Source of the DNA: Patiria miniata
Taxonomy: Eukaryota; Echinodermata; Asteroidea; Valvatida; Asterinidae
DNA length: 64,000 nt
Assembly: GCF_015706575.1 (NCBI RefSeq)
Contig: NW_024037064.1
Span: 15,415,606-15,479,605 of the forward strand
Direction: 5' to 3'
Positions within the stretch are counted from its first letter, which is position 1. The number at the start of each line of letters is the position of its first letter. This document shows positions 1 to 10,600 of the stretch, piece after piece. The position numbers were made by a program, and so were the translations under genes. Under the pieces are notes generated by a model. The model worked only from the letters and a program-made list of their open reading frames with translations. It was not told where the DNA came from and made no database searches.

Positions 1-3000
1 TCAACTCGGGAGGGCATAAACAGGGCTCGTCCTGAAAATTTAGATGAGGCCATTCGAGCTGCAATAGAAACAGAGAATTTCGAAAAAGTCGAGCAACAGA
101 GAATGCTCGATGGAAAGCCTCCGAGGTTGGCTAGAGTGTTAGATACCGGGGTGGAACAGAGGATCCACGAATTGGAGAATGGAATGAAAAGTTTGGCTGG
201 ACTGTTAACAGAGTTAACGAAACAAATCCAGGAAAAGAGTGACCTAGTGGGGAAACCTGCTGACCAGAAGTCACAAAAGAGTGAGCAAAGTGTTAGGAAA
301 TGCTTCAATTGTGGGGAGCGAGGTCACTTTGCGCGAGAGTGCAAGAAACCAAAGAAGAGTAGTCCAAAGCGTGATGGCTGGAAGTGTTTCAATTGCGGAG
401 AGCACGGCCACATTGCCAGAGACTGTAACAGACCCTCAGGGGGAGAGCCTGGGGCAGGAAAAGTCGAGCCAGCTGCTCGAGGGGCCCGTAGGCACCTCGG
501 AAGTGCTAGAGGGGCAAAGAGACGATGGAGAGATTGCAAGGGGGCCATAGGAGAGAAGCGGCGAAAGTATGAGGAGGGAAAGGTAATTACGTTACCGAAC
601 CCAAAGAGTGATGCCCGCTTTGGTTTGTTTGTAGAGGGTGTAGTGAGAAAAACAAAGTGCCAATTTTTGGTTGACACTGGTGCCACAGATACGTTAATTA
701 GTAGTACAGTGTATTATGAGATACCCAAGGAACAGAGACCAGTCTTAGAGTCAGAAAATGTGAAAGTGAAACAGGTGGATGGAAGTTCCCTGTCGGTGTT
801 AGGAGTCGCCTGGGTCGAAGTTCAAGTTGGACGAACAACGCACCCAGTCAGGGCGATTTTTACAGAGATGAAGTATCCCGGAATTCTGGGGATGGATTTC
901 TTGTTGCCCACAGGGGGTAACTTGGATTTCCACACCAAAGAGTGGAGAATAAATGGCGAGAGAATTAAATGCACTAGTAGTGCTGGAGAGCCATTTGTTG
1001 GGAGAGTGGTAATTGCTGAAGCAACCGTGATTCCATCTGGTTCTGAGGCAGTAGTGCCTGGCACTATTGCTCACAGAGGAAAAGAGTGGGCTGGCCCAGC
1101 CATAGTGGAACCGCTAGAGGGGGGCGGAGATTTAGCCCAGAAAGGCTTGGTGTTAGCCAGGTCACTAGTGGAGTCAGGGAACCAAATTGTTCCGTTGCGG
1201 CTGTTCAACCCAGGAAAAGAGAAAAGAGTGGCGCGAAAAGGGACCACTGTGGGATTAATTTCCACCGTGGACCCTGAGACAATAAGAGGTGAGGCACATG
1301 AGTCTGAAGAGGCAAAGGAGGGCTTGCCCCCATATTTGCAAGACTTGTATGCAAGGAGTAGAAACCATGTAGAGATCAACTATCATGGTCAGGTTAAGGA
1401 GTGCTTGATAGAGTTTCAGGATGTTTTCTCCAGCAGTGAGCAGGATATTGGTGCAACTGATGCCGTGAGGCATCACATCGATACTGGAGAAGCGAGACCA
1501 ATAAAAGAGAGACCGAGACGACACCCCGACTGTGTCCAGAGAGAGATACAGAGACAGGTCATTGACCTGGAGAAAAGAGGTGTGATAGAACCCTCGGATA
1601 GTCCGTGGGCAGCAAATGTAGTGTTGGTAAACAAGAAAGATGGTACCAAGCGTTTCTGTATCGACTACAGAAAGTTAAACGCGGTAACCATCAAAGACGC
1701 GTATCCGGTACCTCGCATTGACGAGACTCTCGATGCGTTAGGAGGTGCCAAGTGGTTTTCAACACTTGATTTGGCCTCTGGATATTGGCAGGTCGCCTTG
1801 GATGACGACGCCAGCCAGAAGTCATCATTTGTTGTTAGAAATGGTTTGTACAGATGGAAATGTATGCCATTTGGGCTCTGTAATGCCCCGGCTACATTTG
1901 AAAGACTAATGGAGAAGGTGATGGCAGGACTCCAATGGGAAATCCTGTTGATCTACCTGGATGACATTATTGTCTATGGTAGAACAGTCACAGAGATGAT
2001 AGATAGGCTCAGGCTTGTGTTCAATAGATTGAGGAATGCAGGACTGAAGTTAAAGCCAAGCAAATGCCATTTGTTTGAAGAGTCAGTGGCCTATTTAGGG
2101 CACATAGTGTCATCCGAAGGCGTGGCCACGGATCCAAAGAAAGTTGAGGCGGTAGCCAAGTGGCCTGTTCCCAAGAGCGTGAAGGATGTAAGGAGCTTTC
2201 TTGGCCTTGCATCCTATTACAGAAAGTTCATTCAAGGTTTTGCAGAGATAGCCAGTCCTTTGCATGCCTTGACAGAGAAGTCAAGGGAGTTTGAGTGGAG
2301 CGAATCATGCCAAAGTGCGTTTGATGACCTCAAGAGTAGACTTCAAAGAGCCCCCATTTTGTCCTACCCCATTCCAGAGGGAGACTTCATCCTCGATACT
2401 GACGCAAGTGGCGACGGTATCGGAGCGGTGTTGTCCCAAATACAAGAGGGAGAAGAGAAAGTGTTGGCGTATGCCAGCCGTAAGTTAACCAGACCAGAGC
2501 GAAACTACTGCGTCACACGCAGGGAGTTATTGGCAGTAGTGGTGTACTTAAAGAACTTCAAACAGTTCTTGTACGGTAGGAAAGTCACTGTCAGAACCGA
2601 CCATAGTGCGTTGAGATGGATCCTTAATTTTAAGAATCCGGAAGGACAGATGGCGAGATGGCTTGAGGTGATTTCAGAGTATGACATAGAAGTACAGCAT
2701 AGAGCTGGAAAGAAGCACGGCAACGCGGACGGGTTGTCTAGGCAACCCTGTAGACAATGTGGTCGAGAGGAAGTGACGTCACAAGAGGACAAGACATTGG
2801 TTAGAGGCATAGAGGCCAAACCAAGTGTCCCACTAGAGGCTGTAAGGAAAGCCCAGTTAGAAGATGAGACGATACGTTGGGCCTTAGAGGCCAAGGAAGA
2901 GAGCAAAGATCGTCCGGAGTGGGTAGAGATTTCCCACTTGACGGCGGCCCATAAGACGTATTGGTCCTACTGGGACCAGTTAAGTGTGAGAGAGAAGGTG

Positions 3001-4416
3001 TTGCATAAAAGGTGGGAGTCTGATGACGGTAGAGTCGTGATATGGTTACTAGTGTTGCCACAGAGTTTGAGGAAAGAAACCCTGAGGGAGGTGCACGGTG
3101 GACTGCTTAGTGGTCATTTGGGCATAAAGAAAACCCTTGCCAAAGTAAAGAGAAGATATTTTTGGCCAGGTATGTCCGCAGATGTTCGCTCCTTCATAAG
3201 GGGTTGTGACCTCTGTGCAAGAAGAAAGTCCCCTGCGAAGAAAGGGATTGCACCCTTGCAACAATATAGAGTGGGAGTGCCTGTAGAGAGAGTGGCCATA
3301 GATTTGCTCGGGCCACTGCCCAAAACAGAGAGTGGGAACCAGTGGATTCTCGTAGTGGGTGATTACTGTACAAAATGGATGGAGGCCTATCCATTGCCTG
3401 ACGCAACGGCGGGTACAGTAGCACTCAAACTGGTGCAAGAGTTCGTGTGTAGATTTGGAGTACCACAAGAACTCCATTCTGATCAGGGCACCAATTTTGA
3501 GTCAGAAGTCTTCACAGAAATGTGCAAGGTCTTAGGAATCGCAAAGACAAGAACGACAGCATACAATCCTAAATCGGATGGTATGGTCGAACGGTTTAAC
3601 AAGACACTAGTAAACATGGTGGCTGTGCTGATTGACCCACAGAAGAGGCATAGAGACTGGGATAGATTCCTCCCTTATGCAACCTTTGCGTATAGATGCA
3701 CCCCACAAGACTCCACAGGGGAGTCCCCCAATATAATGATGTTGGGGCGAGAAGTCAGTATACCAGTTGACCTGGTCACCGGTAGTCCAGAGACAGGGTT
3801 TGACACTCGGACAGACTTTGCAGAAGAGTTGCGAAGAAATTTGCAGAGTGCACACCAGAGGGCTAGGGACTGTCTAGGGAAAAACTCCCAAAGACAGAAG
3901 AGAAACTATGACAGAAGAGCCACCCATAAAGGGTTGAAAGAAGGAGAGTTTGCCTGGCTACACAACCCGGCTAAGAAGAAACAGTTGTCCCCCAAATTGC
4001 AGTTGAGATGGGAGGGACCGTGGCTGATAGTTAGGAGATTGTCAGATGTGACCTTCCGAATACAGATACGGAAAGGGGGAAAAATGAAAGTGGTGCATTC
4101 TGACAGACTGAAGCCATACCAGGGTGAGAAACTGGTACCCTGGAGTCACTCTCCAAAAGCATGTGAAGAAGCTCCTCAGATTGATAGAACAGGAGAAAAC
4201 CCTCGAGTCGAAATGACAGAAGAGACTCCTCATGTTGAGGAAACAGAGAAAACAGAGATAACAGAGCAAATAGAGCAAGAAGAACCGGAAATAGAAGCTC
4301 CGGTAGAAAATGGGGATGTTCAGATAGAGGTTGACCCCATCAGAGTGCCAGAGAGGACCAGTATGTCTCGGAGGAACCCGAGGAGAGAGCATCGCCTGCC
4401 GGTAAGATACCGATAG
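1..4416 (+). CDS. Ty3/Gypsy retrotransposon Gag-Pol polyprotein, 5' end outside window
   Basis: One frame stays open from base 1 to a TAG at 4416, so the start lies left of the window; the first ATG in frame is at 103. Counting from that Met: two CCHC zinc knuckles start at residues 67 and 95 (nucleocapsid part of Gag), the aspartic protease motif VDTGAT is near 190, reverse transcriptase has YLDD at 618-621, RNase H begins DTDASGDG at 765, the integrase zinc-binding region is near 1004, and the integrase catalytic triad is D1067, D1127, E1163, giving exact D59D and D35E spacing. A GPY/F-like C-terminal integrase region (LSPKLQLRWEGPW) follows, then an acidic tail. Gag and Pol are fused without a frameshift. 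The frame is intact and all catalytic residues are present, which suggests a recent copy. The Ty3/Gypsy assignment rests on domain order protease-RT-RNaseH-integrase; the exact lineage is not determined. Confidence 0.93.
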   Translation, partial: STREGINRARPENLDEAIRAAIETENFEKVEQQRMLDGKPPRLARVLDTGVEQRIHELENGMKSLAGLLTELTKQIQEKSDLVGKPADQKSQKSEQSVRKCFNCGERGHFARECKKPKKSSPKRDGWKCFNCGEHGHIARDCNRPSGGEPGAGKVEPAARGARRHLGSARGAKRRWRDCKGAIGEKRRKYEEGKVITLPNPKSDARFGLFVEGVVRKTKCQFLVDTGATDTLISSTVYYEIPKEQRPVLESENVKVKQVDGSSLSVLGVAWVEVQVGRTTHPVRAIFTEMKYPGILGMDFLLPTGGNLDFHTKEWRINGERIKCTSSAGEPFVGRVVIAEATVIPSGSEAVVPGTIAHRGKEWAGPAIVEPLEGGGDLAQKGLVLARSLVESGNQIVPLRLFNPGKEKRVARKGTTVGLISTVDPETIRGEAHESEEAKEGLPPYLQDLYARSRNHVEINYHGQVKECLIEFQDVFSSSEQDIGATDAVRHHIDTGEARPIKERPRRHPDCVQREIQRQVIDLEKRGVIEPSDSPWAANVVLVNKKDGTKRFCIDYRKLNAVTIKDAYPVPRIDETLDALGGAKWFSTLDLASGYWQVALDDDASQKSSFVVRNGLYRWKCMPFGLCNAPATFERLMEKVMAGLQWEILLIYLDDIIVYGRTVTEMIDRLRLVFNRLRNAGLKLKPSKCHLFEESVAYLGHIVSSEGVATDPKKVEAVAKWPVPKSVKDVRSFLGLASYYRKFIQGFAEIASPLHALTEKSREFEWSESCQSAFDDLKSRLQRAPILSYPIPEGDFILDTDASGDGIGAVLSQIQEGEEKVLAYASRKLTRPERNYCVTRRELLAVVVYLKNFKQFLYGRKVTVRTDHSALRWILNFKNPEGQMARWLEVISEYDIEVQHRAGKKHGNADGLSRQPCRQCGREEVTSQEDKTLVRGIEAKPSVPLEAVRKAQLEDETIRWALEAKEESKDRPEWVEISHLTAAHKTYWSYWDQLSVREKVLHKRWESDDGRVVIWLLVLPQSLRKETLREVHGGLLSGHLGIKKTLAKVKRRYFWPGMSADVRSFIRGCDLCARRKSPAKKGIAPLQQYRVGVPVERVAIDLLGPLPKTESGNQWILVVGDYCTKWMEAYPLPDATAGTVALKLVQEFVCRFGVPQELHSDQGTNFESEVFTEMCKVLGIAKTRTTAYNPKSDGMVERFNKTLVNMVAVLIDPQKRHRDWDRFLPYATFAYRCTPQDSTGESPNIMMLGREVSIPVDLVTGSPETGFDTRTDFAEELRRNLQSAHQRARDCLGKNSQRQKRNYDRRATHKGLKEGEFAWLHNPAKKKQLSPKLQLRWEGPWLIVRRLSDVTFRIQIRKGGKMKVVHSDRLKPYQGEKLVPWSHSPKACEEAPQIDRTGENPRVEMTEETPHVEETEKTEITEQIEQEEPEIEAPVENGDVQIEVDPIRVPERTSMSRRNPRREHRLPVRYR

Positions 4417-4491
4417 AGTGGCAGACTTTGATAAAGATGTAGATGTGGTAGTAACAGTTTTGTTTTTGTTTTTGTTCTTGGTTACAGAGCC

Positions 4492-5220
4492 ATGATGTCA
4501 AGCAAAAAGAGAAAGGCCAAGGAATTCAAGTGCCGAGAGTGTAGGGAGGTGTTCTCACAGGGAGACTCCCTATGGGACCACATCAGAGGGGCACATGGGC
4601 CGATTGAGTACCTCCATTGCCTACGGTGTAGATACAGAGCTACAGCCAAGCACACGCTCCAGAGGCACTACGAGAAATTCCACGGTGAGCACCGGGACGA
4701 GGCGGCAGCCATAAAGCCTCAGCTGGAAAGGCCAGCTGAAGATCTCCAACTTCTCAGAGTTGAAGCCAGAGGCGGAGAAGGGTCCGAAGAGGACCGAGCG
4801 CAGATAACAGAAGAGGAAGTGGCGGTGCTGTCACTGTCCCCCTGCCCCATTTCTGCCTTGTTGGCAATACCAGAGCCACAGGAAACTTCAGCTCCAGTCA
4901 TAATAGCCCCACCTCTCGGAGGGAAACCTCGAGGCATGTTGGCCATGCAACCGCCAGCACCCCCCTCTCCGACCTCCACACACTCATCTATGCCACCCCT
5001 AGAAGAGATGACCCCCTCCCCCTCCCGAAGTGGTCGTGACTCACCCCCGTTGAAGATGAGGAGACTCGTCACAATCCGAGTAAGGACGACCACCGAAGTG
5101 ATCTACCGCAACAGGGTCGTTAAGAGAAACGACGAGGTCATCGAGCATCTGCGAGAGACAGAGCTGGACGCTGCACTGGATGATCCTCAGGAAGACGGGA
5201 CCCAACTAGCAAGTCCTTAG
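4492..5220 (+). CDS. Accessory C2H2 zinc-finger ORF of the Gypsy element
   Basis: A 242-residue ORF begins 75 bases after the gag-pol stop on the same strand. Near the N-terminus (about residues 13-64) it has two C2H2 fingers with identical spacing, C-X2-C-X12-H-X4-H: CREC with HIRGAH, then CLRC with HYEKFH. The rest is acidic, then Pro/Ser-rich, then a short basic region with RRLVTIRVR. There is no signal peptide or membrane segment, so it is not a typical envelope gene. The spacer holds a T-rich stretch with tttttggttacag just before the ATG, which resembles a splice acceptor, so expression from a spliced subgenomic RNA is plausible. Its function in the element is unknown to me; nucleic-acid binding is the inference from the fingers. 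Confidence 0.75.
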   Translation: MMSSKKRKAKEFKCRECREVFSQGDSLWDHIRGAHGPIEYLHCLRCRYRATAKHTLQRHYEKFHGEHRDEAAAIKPQLERPAEDLQLLRVEARGGEGSEEDRAQITEEEVAVLSLSPCPISALLAIPEPQETSAPVIIAPPLGGKPRGMLAMQPPAPPSPTSTHSSMPPLEEMTPSPSRSGRDSPPLKMRRLVTIRVRTTTEVIYRNRVVKRNDEVIEHLRETELDAALDDPQEDGTQLASP

Positions 5221-5871
5221 GGCCAGTTAAAGTTTATCTAGTGTTAGTAGTTGTTTTTAGTTTTAACAGTTAAAAGAAGTTTTGTCGGTGCTATTTAGTG
5301 TGTAAAAGAGAAGTTATTTTATCTTTAAAGTTTTAAAATCAGTGATTATTGCCTTCATCTTGTTTGAAAAGAAATCCGTCCATTTGTTAAAATGATTCCC
5401 AGTTAATTTTGGATACTATTCGAGTTTAAGTGTGATTTTCCATCTGTCTTATCCCTAAAATTATCTGCATAAATTGTAATCTGTTGATACAAAACATTTC
5501 CTTGTATAAAAAGAAAAACAATCAGGAAAAGTGCTTTTATCTTTGCCGAGGATTCATGATTTCTAAATAAATTGTGTGGTTCAAATTCATTGTAAGGAAA
5601 ACTTTACCATGTATAAGCTAAGTTTTGTATAAAGAAAAACAAAGACTTAGTTTTGTGTAAAGAAAAACATAACATTAGTTTTGTGTAAAGGAAAACATAA
5701 GATTAATGCTGTATAAAGGAAAACATAAGCTTCATTCTGTGCCAAAGAAACACATAAGTTTAGTTTTGTATAAAGGAACACATACGTTTAGTTTTGTATA
5801 AAGAGAAATCATAAGTTTAGTTTTCTATAACGAGAACATAAGAGTGAATTTTACGTGAAGTTTAAAAAGCT
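5221..5871 (+). repeat. Gypsy 3' untranslated region with degenerate tandem repeats
   Basis: AT-rich DNA without an ORF. Between about 5590 and 5850 a unit of roughly 28-33 bases recurs at least seven times, built around TTTTGTATAAAG followed by GAAAACATAAG with small changes (GTGTAAAG, CTATAACG). It lies between the finger ORF and the probable LTR, where the polypurine tract should be; I could not pick the tract with confidence. Confidence 0.7.
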
Positions 5872-6738
5872 TGTGCATATTTAATTAGCTAGACTGGTGC
5901 CGGTCACCCATCTCGTGACTGGGTTCGAGCTGGTTTGGACTGGGACAGTCCAAGCTCTGCTCGGGCCTGTGTGGCGTGATGGGGTGGGCCGACACCAGTC
6001 TAATTCCCCTTATTTGGTAGTGTTTACTTGTAATTTCTTGGCAAGGAAGTCAGGTCGTGTCAGCGGACAATGTCTCGTGGTTTTGGCGGGAGTGGCCGCC
6101 AATCGGAGCGCGCTCGCTGTTGCTGGGCGGGGCGAGGCAGGCCGTGACCGCACTTGCAATCTGTGTTTCCTGTATCCGCGTATGCGTGATTGGTGTTACC
6201 GGGCAGAGGTGAAGGGTTGGCGGCCAATCACGGCGTGATTGGGCGTGGCCCCGCTACCCTTGCCGTGGTACTTGAGCGCATGGTCGGCCGGGCGTGAATC
6301 AGTTCAGTTCAGTTGCGTAGTTCAGTTGCGTGAGTTGCGTAAGTTGTTCCTCAGTTCTGTGTATGGAGCGGGTTCAGTAGTAGTGTACAAGTGAAATTGC
6401 CATTGTCCGTGACGAAGCTAGCGTTTGCTTTGGCGAGGCCGTGTGTGGTGCAGTGTACCGGTGTTGACGCTGTTTCGGCCTGACTTCTCGTACCGTGGTT
6501 GAGCGATTGTACGGAGCGCAGAGCCCCGTGGTGTGACCCAGTTAGCCTGGTAGGACCGAATTGCTTTATCGTGTAATTCAGTGCATTTTTGTACCATTGT
6601 TGCAGTTGAGTGTTTGACTTACAGAGTAGGGTGACTAAGTACAGGCATAAGGATTGTTGTCGTGGGTTCACAGAGACGTGCGATAACATAGAGGGTCGAC
6701 CCAGAGGTTGACATAGAGGCCTGGGAGGAATAGTCACA
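5872..6738 (+). mobile_element. Probable 3' LTR of the Gypsy element
   Basis: The proposed boundaries are TGTG at 5872 and CACA at 6738, an inverted terminal pair as expected for an LTR. Base composition changes abruptly to GC-rich at about 5890. Inside are a long imperfect hairpin (5891-6001) and a run of CAGTT-type repeats at 6298-6350. The 5' LTR is outside the window, so the ends cannot be checked by comparison and could be wrong by hundreds of bases. Confidence 0.4.
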
Positions 6739-7582
6739 GGTAGTCAATAACTGCACTCGGTCAAGTTTATTGTCACACGGGTTTTGTCGCATACTGATCA
6801 GCTAAGGCGCTCAAACTTATACAATCATAACAATCCAACGATAATAACCTTATAAATCAAAGAGTTCCCAATCAAGTCAGAATTGTCCGTGATTAAATAA
6901 ACCAATCATTTCCTTTCCACAAAGAGAATTGTGTATCCCAGTGTCCAATATTTCTGCAGTTTCTTCGTCTGTTTGTTCTGTTCTGTACTAGAGTAACAGG
7001 GCCTGGTAATCAGTATCCAACTGGGCGGTATATTTCCACCAAAACGAGCTTGCATCCCTGGGCCTAGAGGCTGCTCGAAAACTTCCCTAGGTTCGAGGCA
7101 GAAAACATAGTTTGAGGTTAGGGGAACTTTCACCTCAGTCGGTGATTGCCTTCCCTGACCTCTGGTTTCAATTGACCTCGGGAGATTCCGCCACAATACC
7201 AATAATTACATGTATAAAGGTCCACACAAATAGAGAAATAACAAGTAACATTCAAACACAAAGTCTTTGCTACTTGCAACTTGGGGATCTCATTTCTTTT
7301 CAAAATTCTACACCCGCCATACATGCAAGAACCACTTCATGTTACACGGCAGTAGTGTAGCTTGATAATTACTCTATTGATCACCACATGATGATTTATC
7401 TGCTGTTTAACTTCTTGACAAAACTTCTGAACATCCAAGCTACTTTCAAGTATGAGAGTGATGATTCGAATACTACAGACACTAAAGACATTTACTTTCT
7501 AATTTATAGTACTACTATTATAGCAGTCCCAAGCATGTACAAAGTACATCACTTGAAGATGTACATACAATACAACACTTAC
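6739..7582. other. No recognisable gene between Gypsy LTR and last transposase exon found
   Basis: AT-rich, with a small GC-richer island at 7030-7190. A 98-codon minus-strand frame at 6906-7202 has no motif I recognise. The 3'-terminal exon(s) of the KDZ-type gene should lie here or have been lost to the Gypsy insertion; I found no splice-compatible continuation. Confidence 0.4.
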
Positions 7583-7640
7583 TTTCTCTGTTCATAATGC
7601 AGCAGTTTCTGCACATACTTTTCCTCCCATGGGACTTGAC
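7583..7640 (-). CDS. KDZ transposase exon 13 (last found)
   Basis: 58 bases; acceptor TTGTGCAG|GTC, donor GAGAAA|GTAAGT. Encodes PWEEKYVQKLLHYEQRK. A perfect donor follows, so at least one more exon existed. Confidence 0.55.
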
Positions 7641-10600
7641 CTGCACAAGACAAAGAACAAATAGAGTCCAGACTACACAAAAACATACTTTTAGTGAGGA
7701 AGCCAACATCCATGTTATTTTAAATTTAGTATACCTGATGGGTAACTTTGATGGCCCTTAAACTCTGTTAATGATGGCGATGTACATACATCTACATGTT
7801 TCTGTTTTGGGGGTTAAAAATAGAATATTAATCCACCAGAGAAATCTATGAATATGGTGATGACATAGATTGATACCTTTTGTGGATGACTTTGAGACAT
7901 CGACTTGACACTTTTCTGCTTCCCTCCAATCCTTGATATCTTTAAGTGACACTGGAAAAGTAGAATACGATGTATGATCTTTATTTCAGGAAATTGAACA
8001 ATTCTGCTAATTCAACCAAACAACTTCAGAAGGCATGTTATGGGGTAACTAAAGCAAGGCATTTGCATGTATCAATGCATTGCTAAAAATGATATTCTTC
8101 AGAACCCATTTCTTAAGTACCAGATTAAACACAAATCAAACTGGAGACTATGTGTATCACATAATTATATGTATTTATCTATATAATGTGAAAGGAAATT
8201 GACCAATCAACATTTTAGTTTTGTTTGTTGATAAGTGGTCATTTGCAATGTAATTCATGTCAATTATATATCTTCACACTCTTTTTAATTTTATTGTGTC
8301 AAGTGTAAGTTTCATAGACATAGATTACCTGCGCAGTCACTACATATTTCCTCAAGTGCTTTGCTAGAATCCTCTTTAACTCTAACTGCTCTGTCCATCA
8401 AAAGTACAAGGCTGCTGCCTAAATGTATATAAAAACAAAAAAAGAAACAAGTAATTGCTGATATTCTCAAGTTCAGTAAAAAGTTGTTGCAAACAATTCT
8501 CCTTGATTGTCAAATTTATCGGACGATGTCTAATCCCACGCTATTTTCCATAAGCACCTTTCTGATTTTTTCAAACATCTAATATGCATGACAGCGATAG
8601 CACATTTCCTTTTACTTGAACATTAAAGGGAATATACAACATTTGCAAACATCAAAAAACAAAAATACCAGATCATTATGGAATACCTTACTGGACTGAC
8701 AGTCCTGACATTTTCAAGAAAAGTTGACATTTTCAAGAAAAGTTGTATTTTTGGATCAATTTCCAACACTGATCTGCCGACCGGCGCCTTTTTTTCAAAT
8801 ACTGCCCCCAATTTACCATATTTAGTTAGTTTGAATTTTGTTTGCAATCAATTTCACATCTTTGAATAGGTACAAGCCTTCTACACTGGTTCCCTGACCT
8901 TACAATTCCTTGGCATCTGTAAATTGCTTCATTTCAATTCAAGTTCAGGGAACCAGACTACAAGAACGTAATTTTTTTTAAGAACGTAACTTTTTTTTCT
9001 TGGTTTTCCCAGAATCTACGAACACAAAACTTCAAGCAAGTCAGTATAACAATATTTGCTGTAAAATATTAATCTCCCAAATCCATCAATTTCTGAAAAT
9101 TATGTTGTATTTTCCCTTCAAATAGGCAATGCATTCCCTGATTCCATAGAATTATGTAAAGCCTCTGTGTGCATTTTGAATGAACCGACAGGGTTAACAC
9201 GAATCTCATCATCAATACAACACAAACCATTGTGAGAGATGTGAAAAATATCAGTAGTTGGCATGAATATTTTTTTTTGCAAACCATTGACCTATTCAAA
9301 CAGCTGCCAGGCATCGAAATTGAAAATCATGTATGTGCAAAACAACTATATGTTAAAAAAATTAGAAACCCTACTCCACGTATTGATTCAAGCTATATGA
9401 TCAAAACTTTAAAGGTGAAGATATTGGTAATTTTGGATGATGCAGTTGATCCAAAACTGTTCTCATACCAATGTCAGCTCTTTTCCGACGGCTGTAATGC
9501 AGAAGAGCATCTGTAAGAAGGTCTTCTCTATGGGCTGGTGTCATCTCCTTGGTTATAGATGAGAAGCGCCTTAAGTAGGACCAGAGCCTCTCCATCACCT
9601 CCCCATCTGTCAGCCCGTAACCGCAGCGCCATCTGGTGCTGTATGCCACCTGTAGGGAGATTGATGGAATGATGAAAAATATCAAAACCATAACTTGTTA
9701 TCTACATGATTGTAGAATAAAATACATCAAATTATTAGCTCTTCAAAGAACAAACTTGAACAACAAATTAACTACTGTTAATTAATCAACTACTGATCTT
9801 AAATCACGAACACATCTAACTATAATGGTGATAATAGTACATGTACTTGGAAAAAATATGACAACATTTCACAATCAATTTTAATTGCAACAAAAAGTTA
9901 CCATGCACTAATCAAGGAGTATAACATATTTTTTTCCCCGATTACTATGCTGTTGAGCATCACTGTTGCAAACAATGACTAAATCATCATTGGGATTCAT
10001 ACCTGGCAAGCCATTTTGTGCCCATAGGCATGGAACACAGGGAGTGCCATATCCAGCTCAAGCTTCTTGTCCTTTTTTTTCTACAAAAGCAAAGACAAAC
10101 TCAAGCAAATAAACTTTGTGACAAATCAAGGGAGTTACATAAAAACTTTTAGTGTACACACACGTGGGAAATGAAATGGTTTGTTACCTGTAACATGATG
10201 CACATTGTTCATTACCCAGGCATGAAACTGGGAATTCGGAAAAAATTAGGAATTTCCAAACCACATAAGACTTTATAAAGTATTTTTCAATTTAAAAAGG
10301 CACTCACGAGATGCAAAAAAAACCCAAGTAAATCAGTAGATACGAGGAAAACATGCATGCCTGATTACAATTTTTCACAAACCTAACGAGCAGACAACAG
10401 TAAAAATAAAACAAATCAGACAATTAGTTTAAAGTATAGTTAAAAACACACCTTAAAGTGGGCAGTGAGCGTACAGGCAATATCATAGATGACATGAAGC
10501 TTGACGGATGGTTGTGCTTTCTCCAGTATGCAGTCTATGGTGAAAGCTGCATATGCGAGTGAAAGAAAGGACAGGACAGGAGACTGGTGACGAGTCTATG

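Noticed and set aside
6906..7202. 98-codon minus-strand ORF near the Gypsy LTR
   Set aside because: No motif, no splice logic with the transposase exons; left as unexplained sequence.
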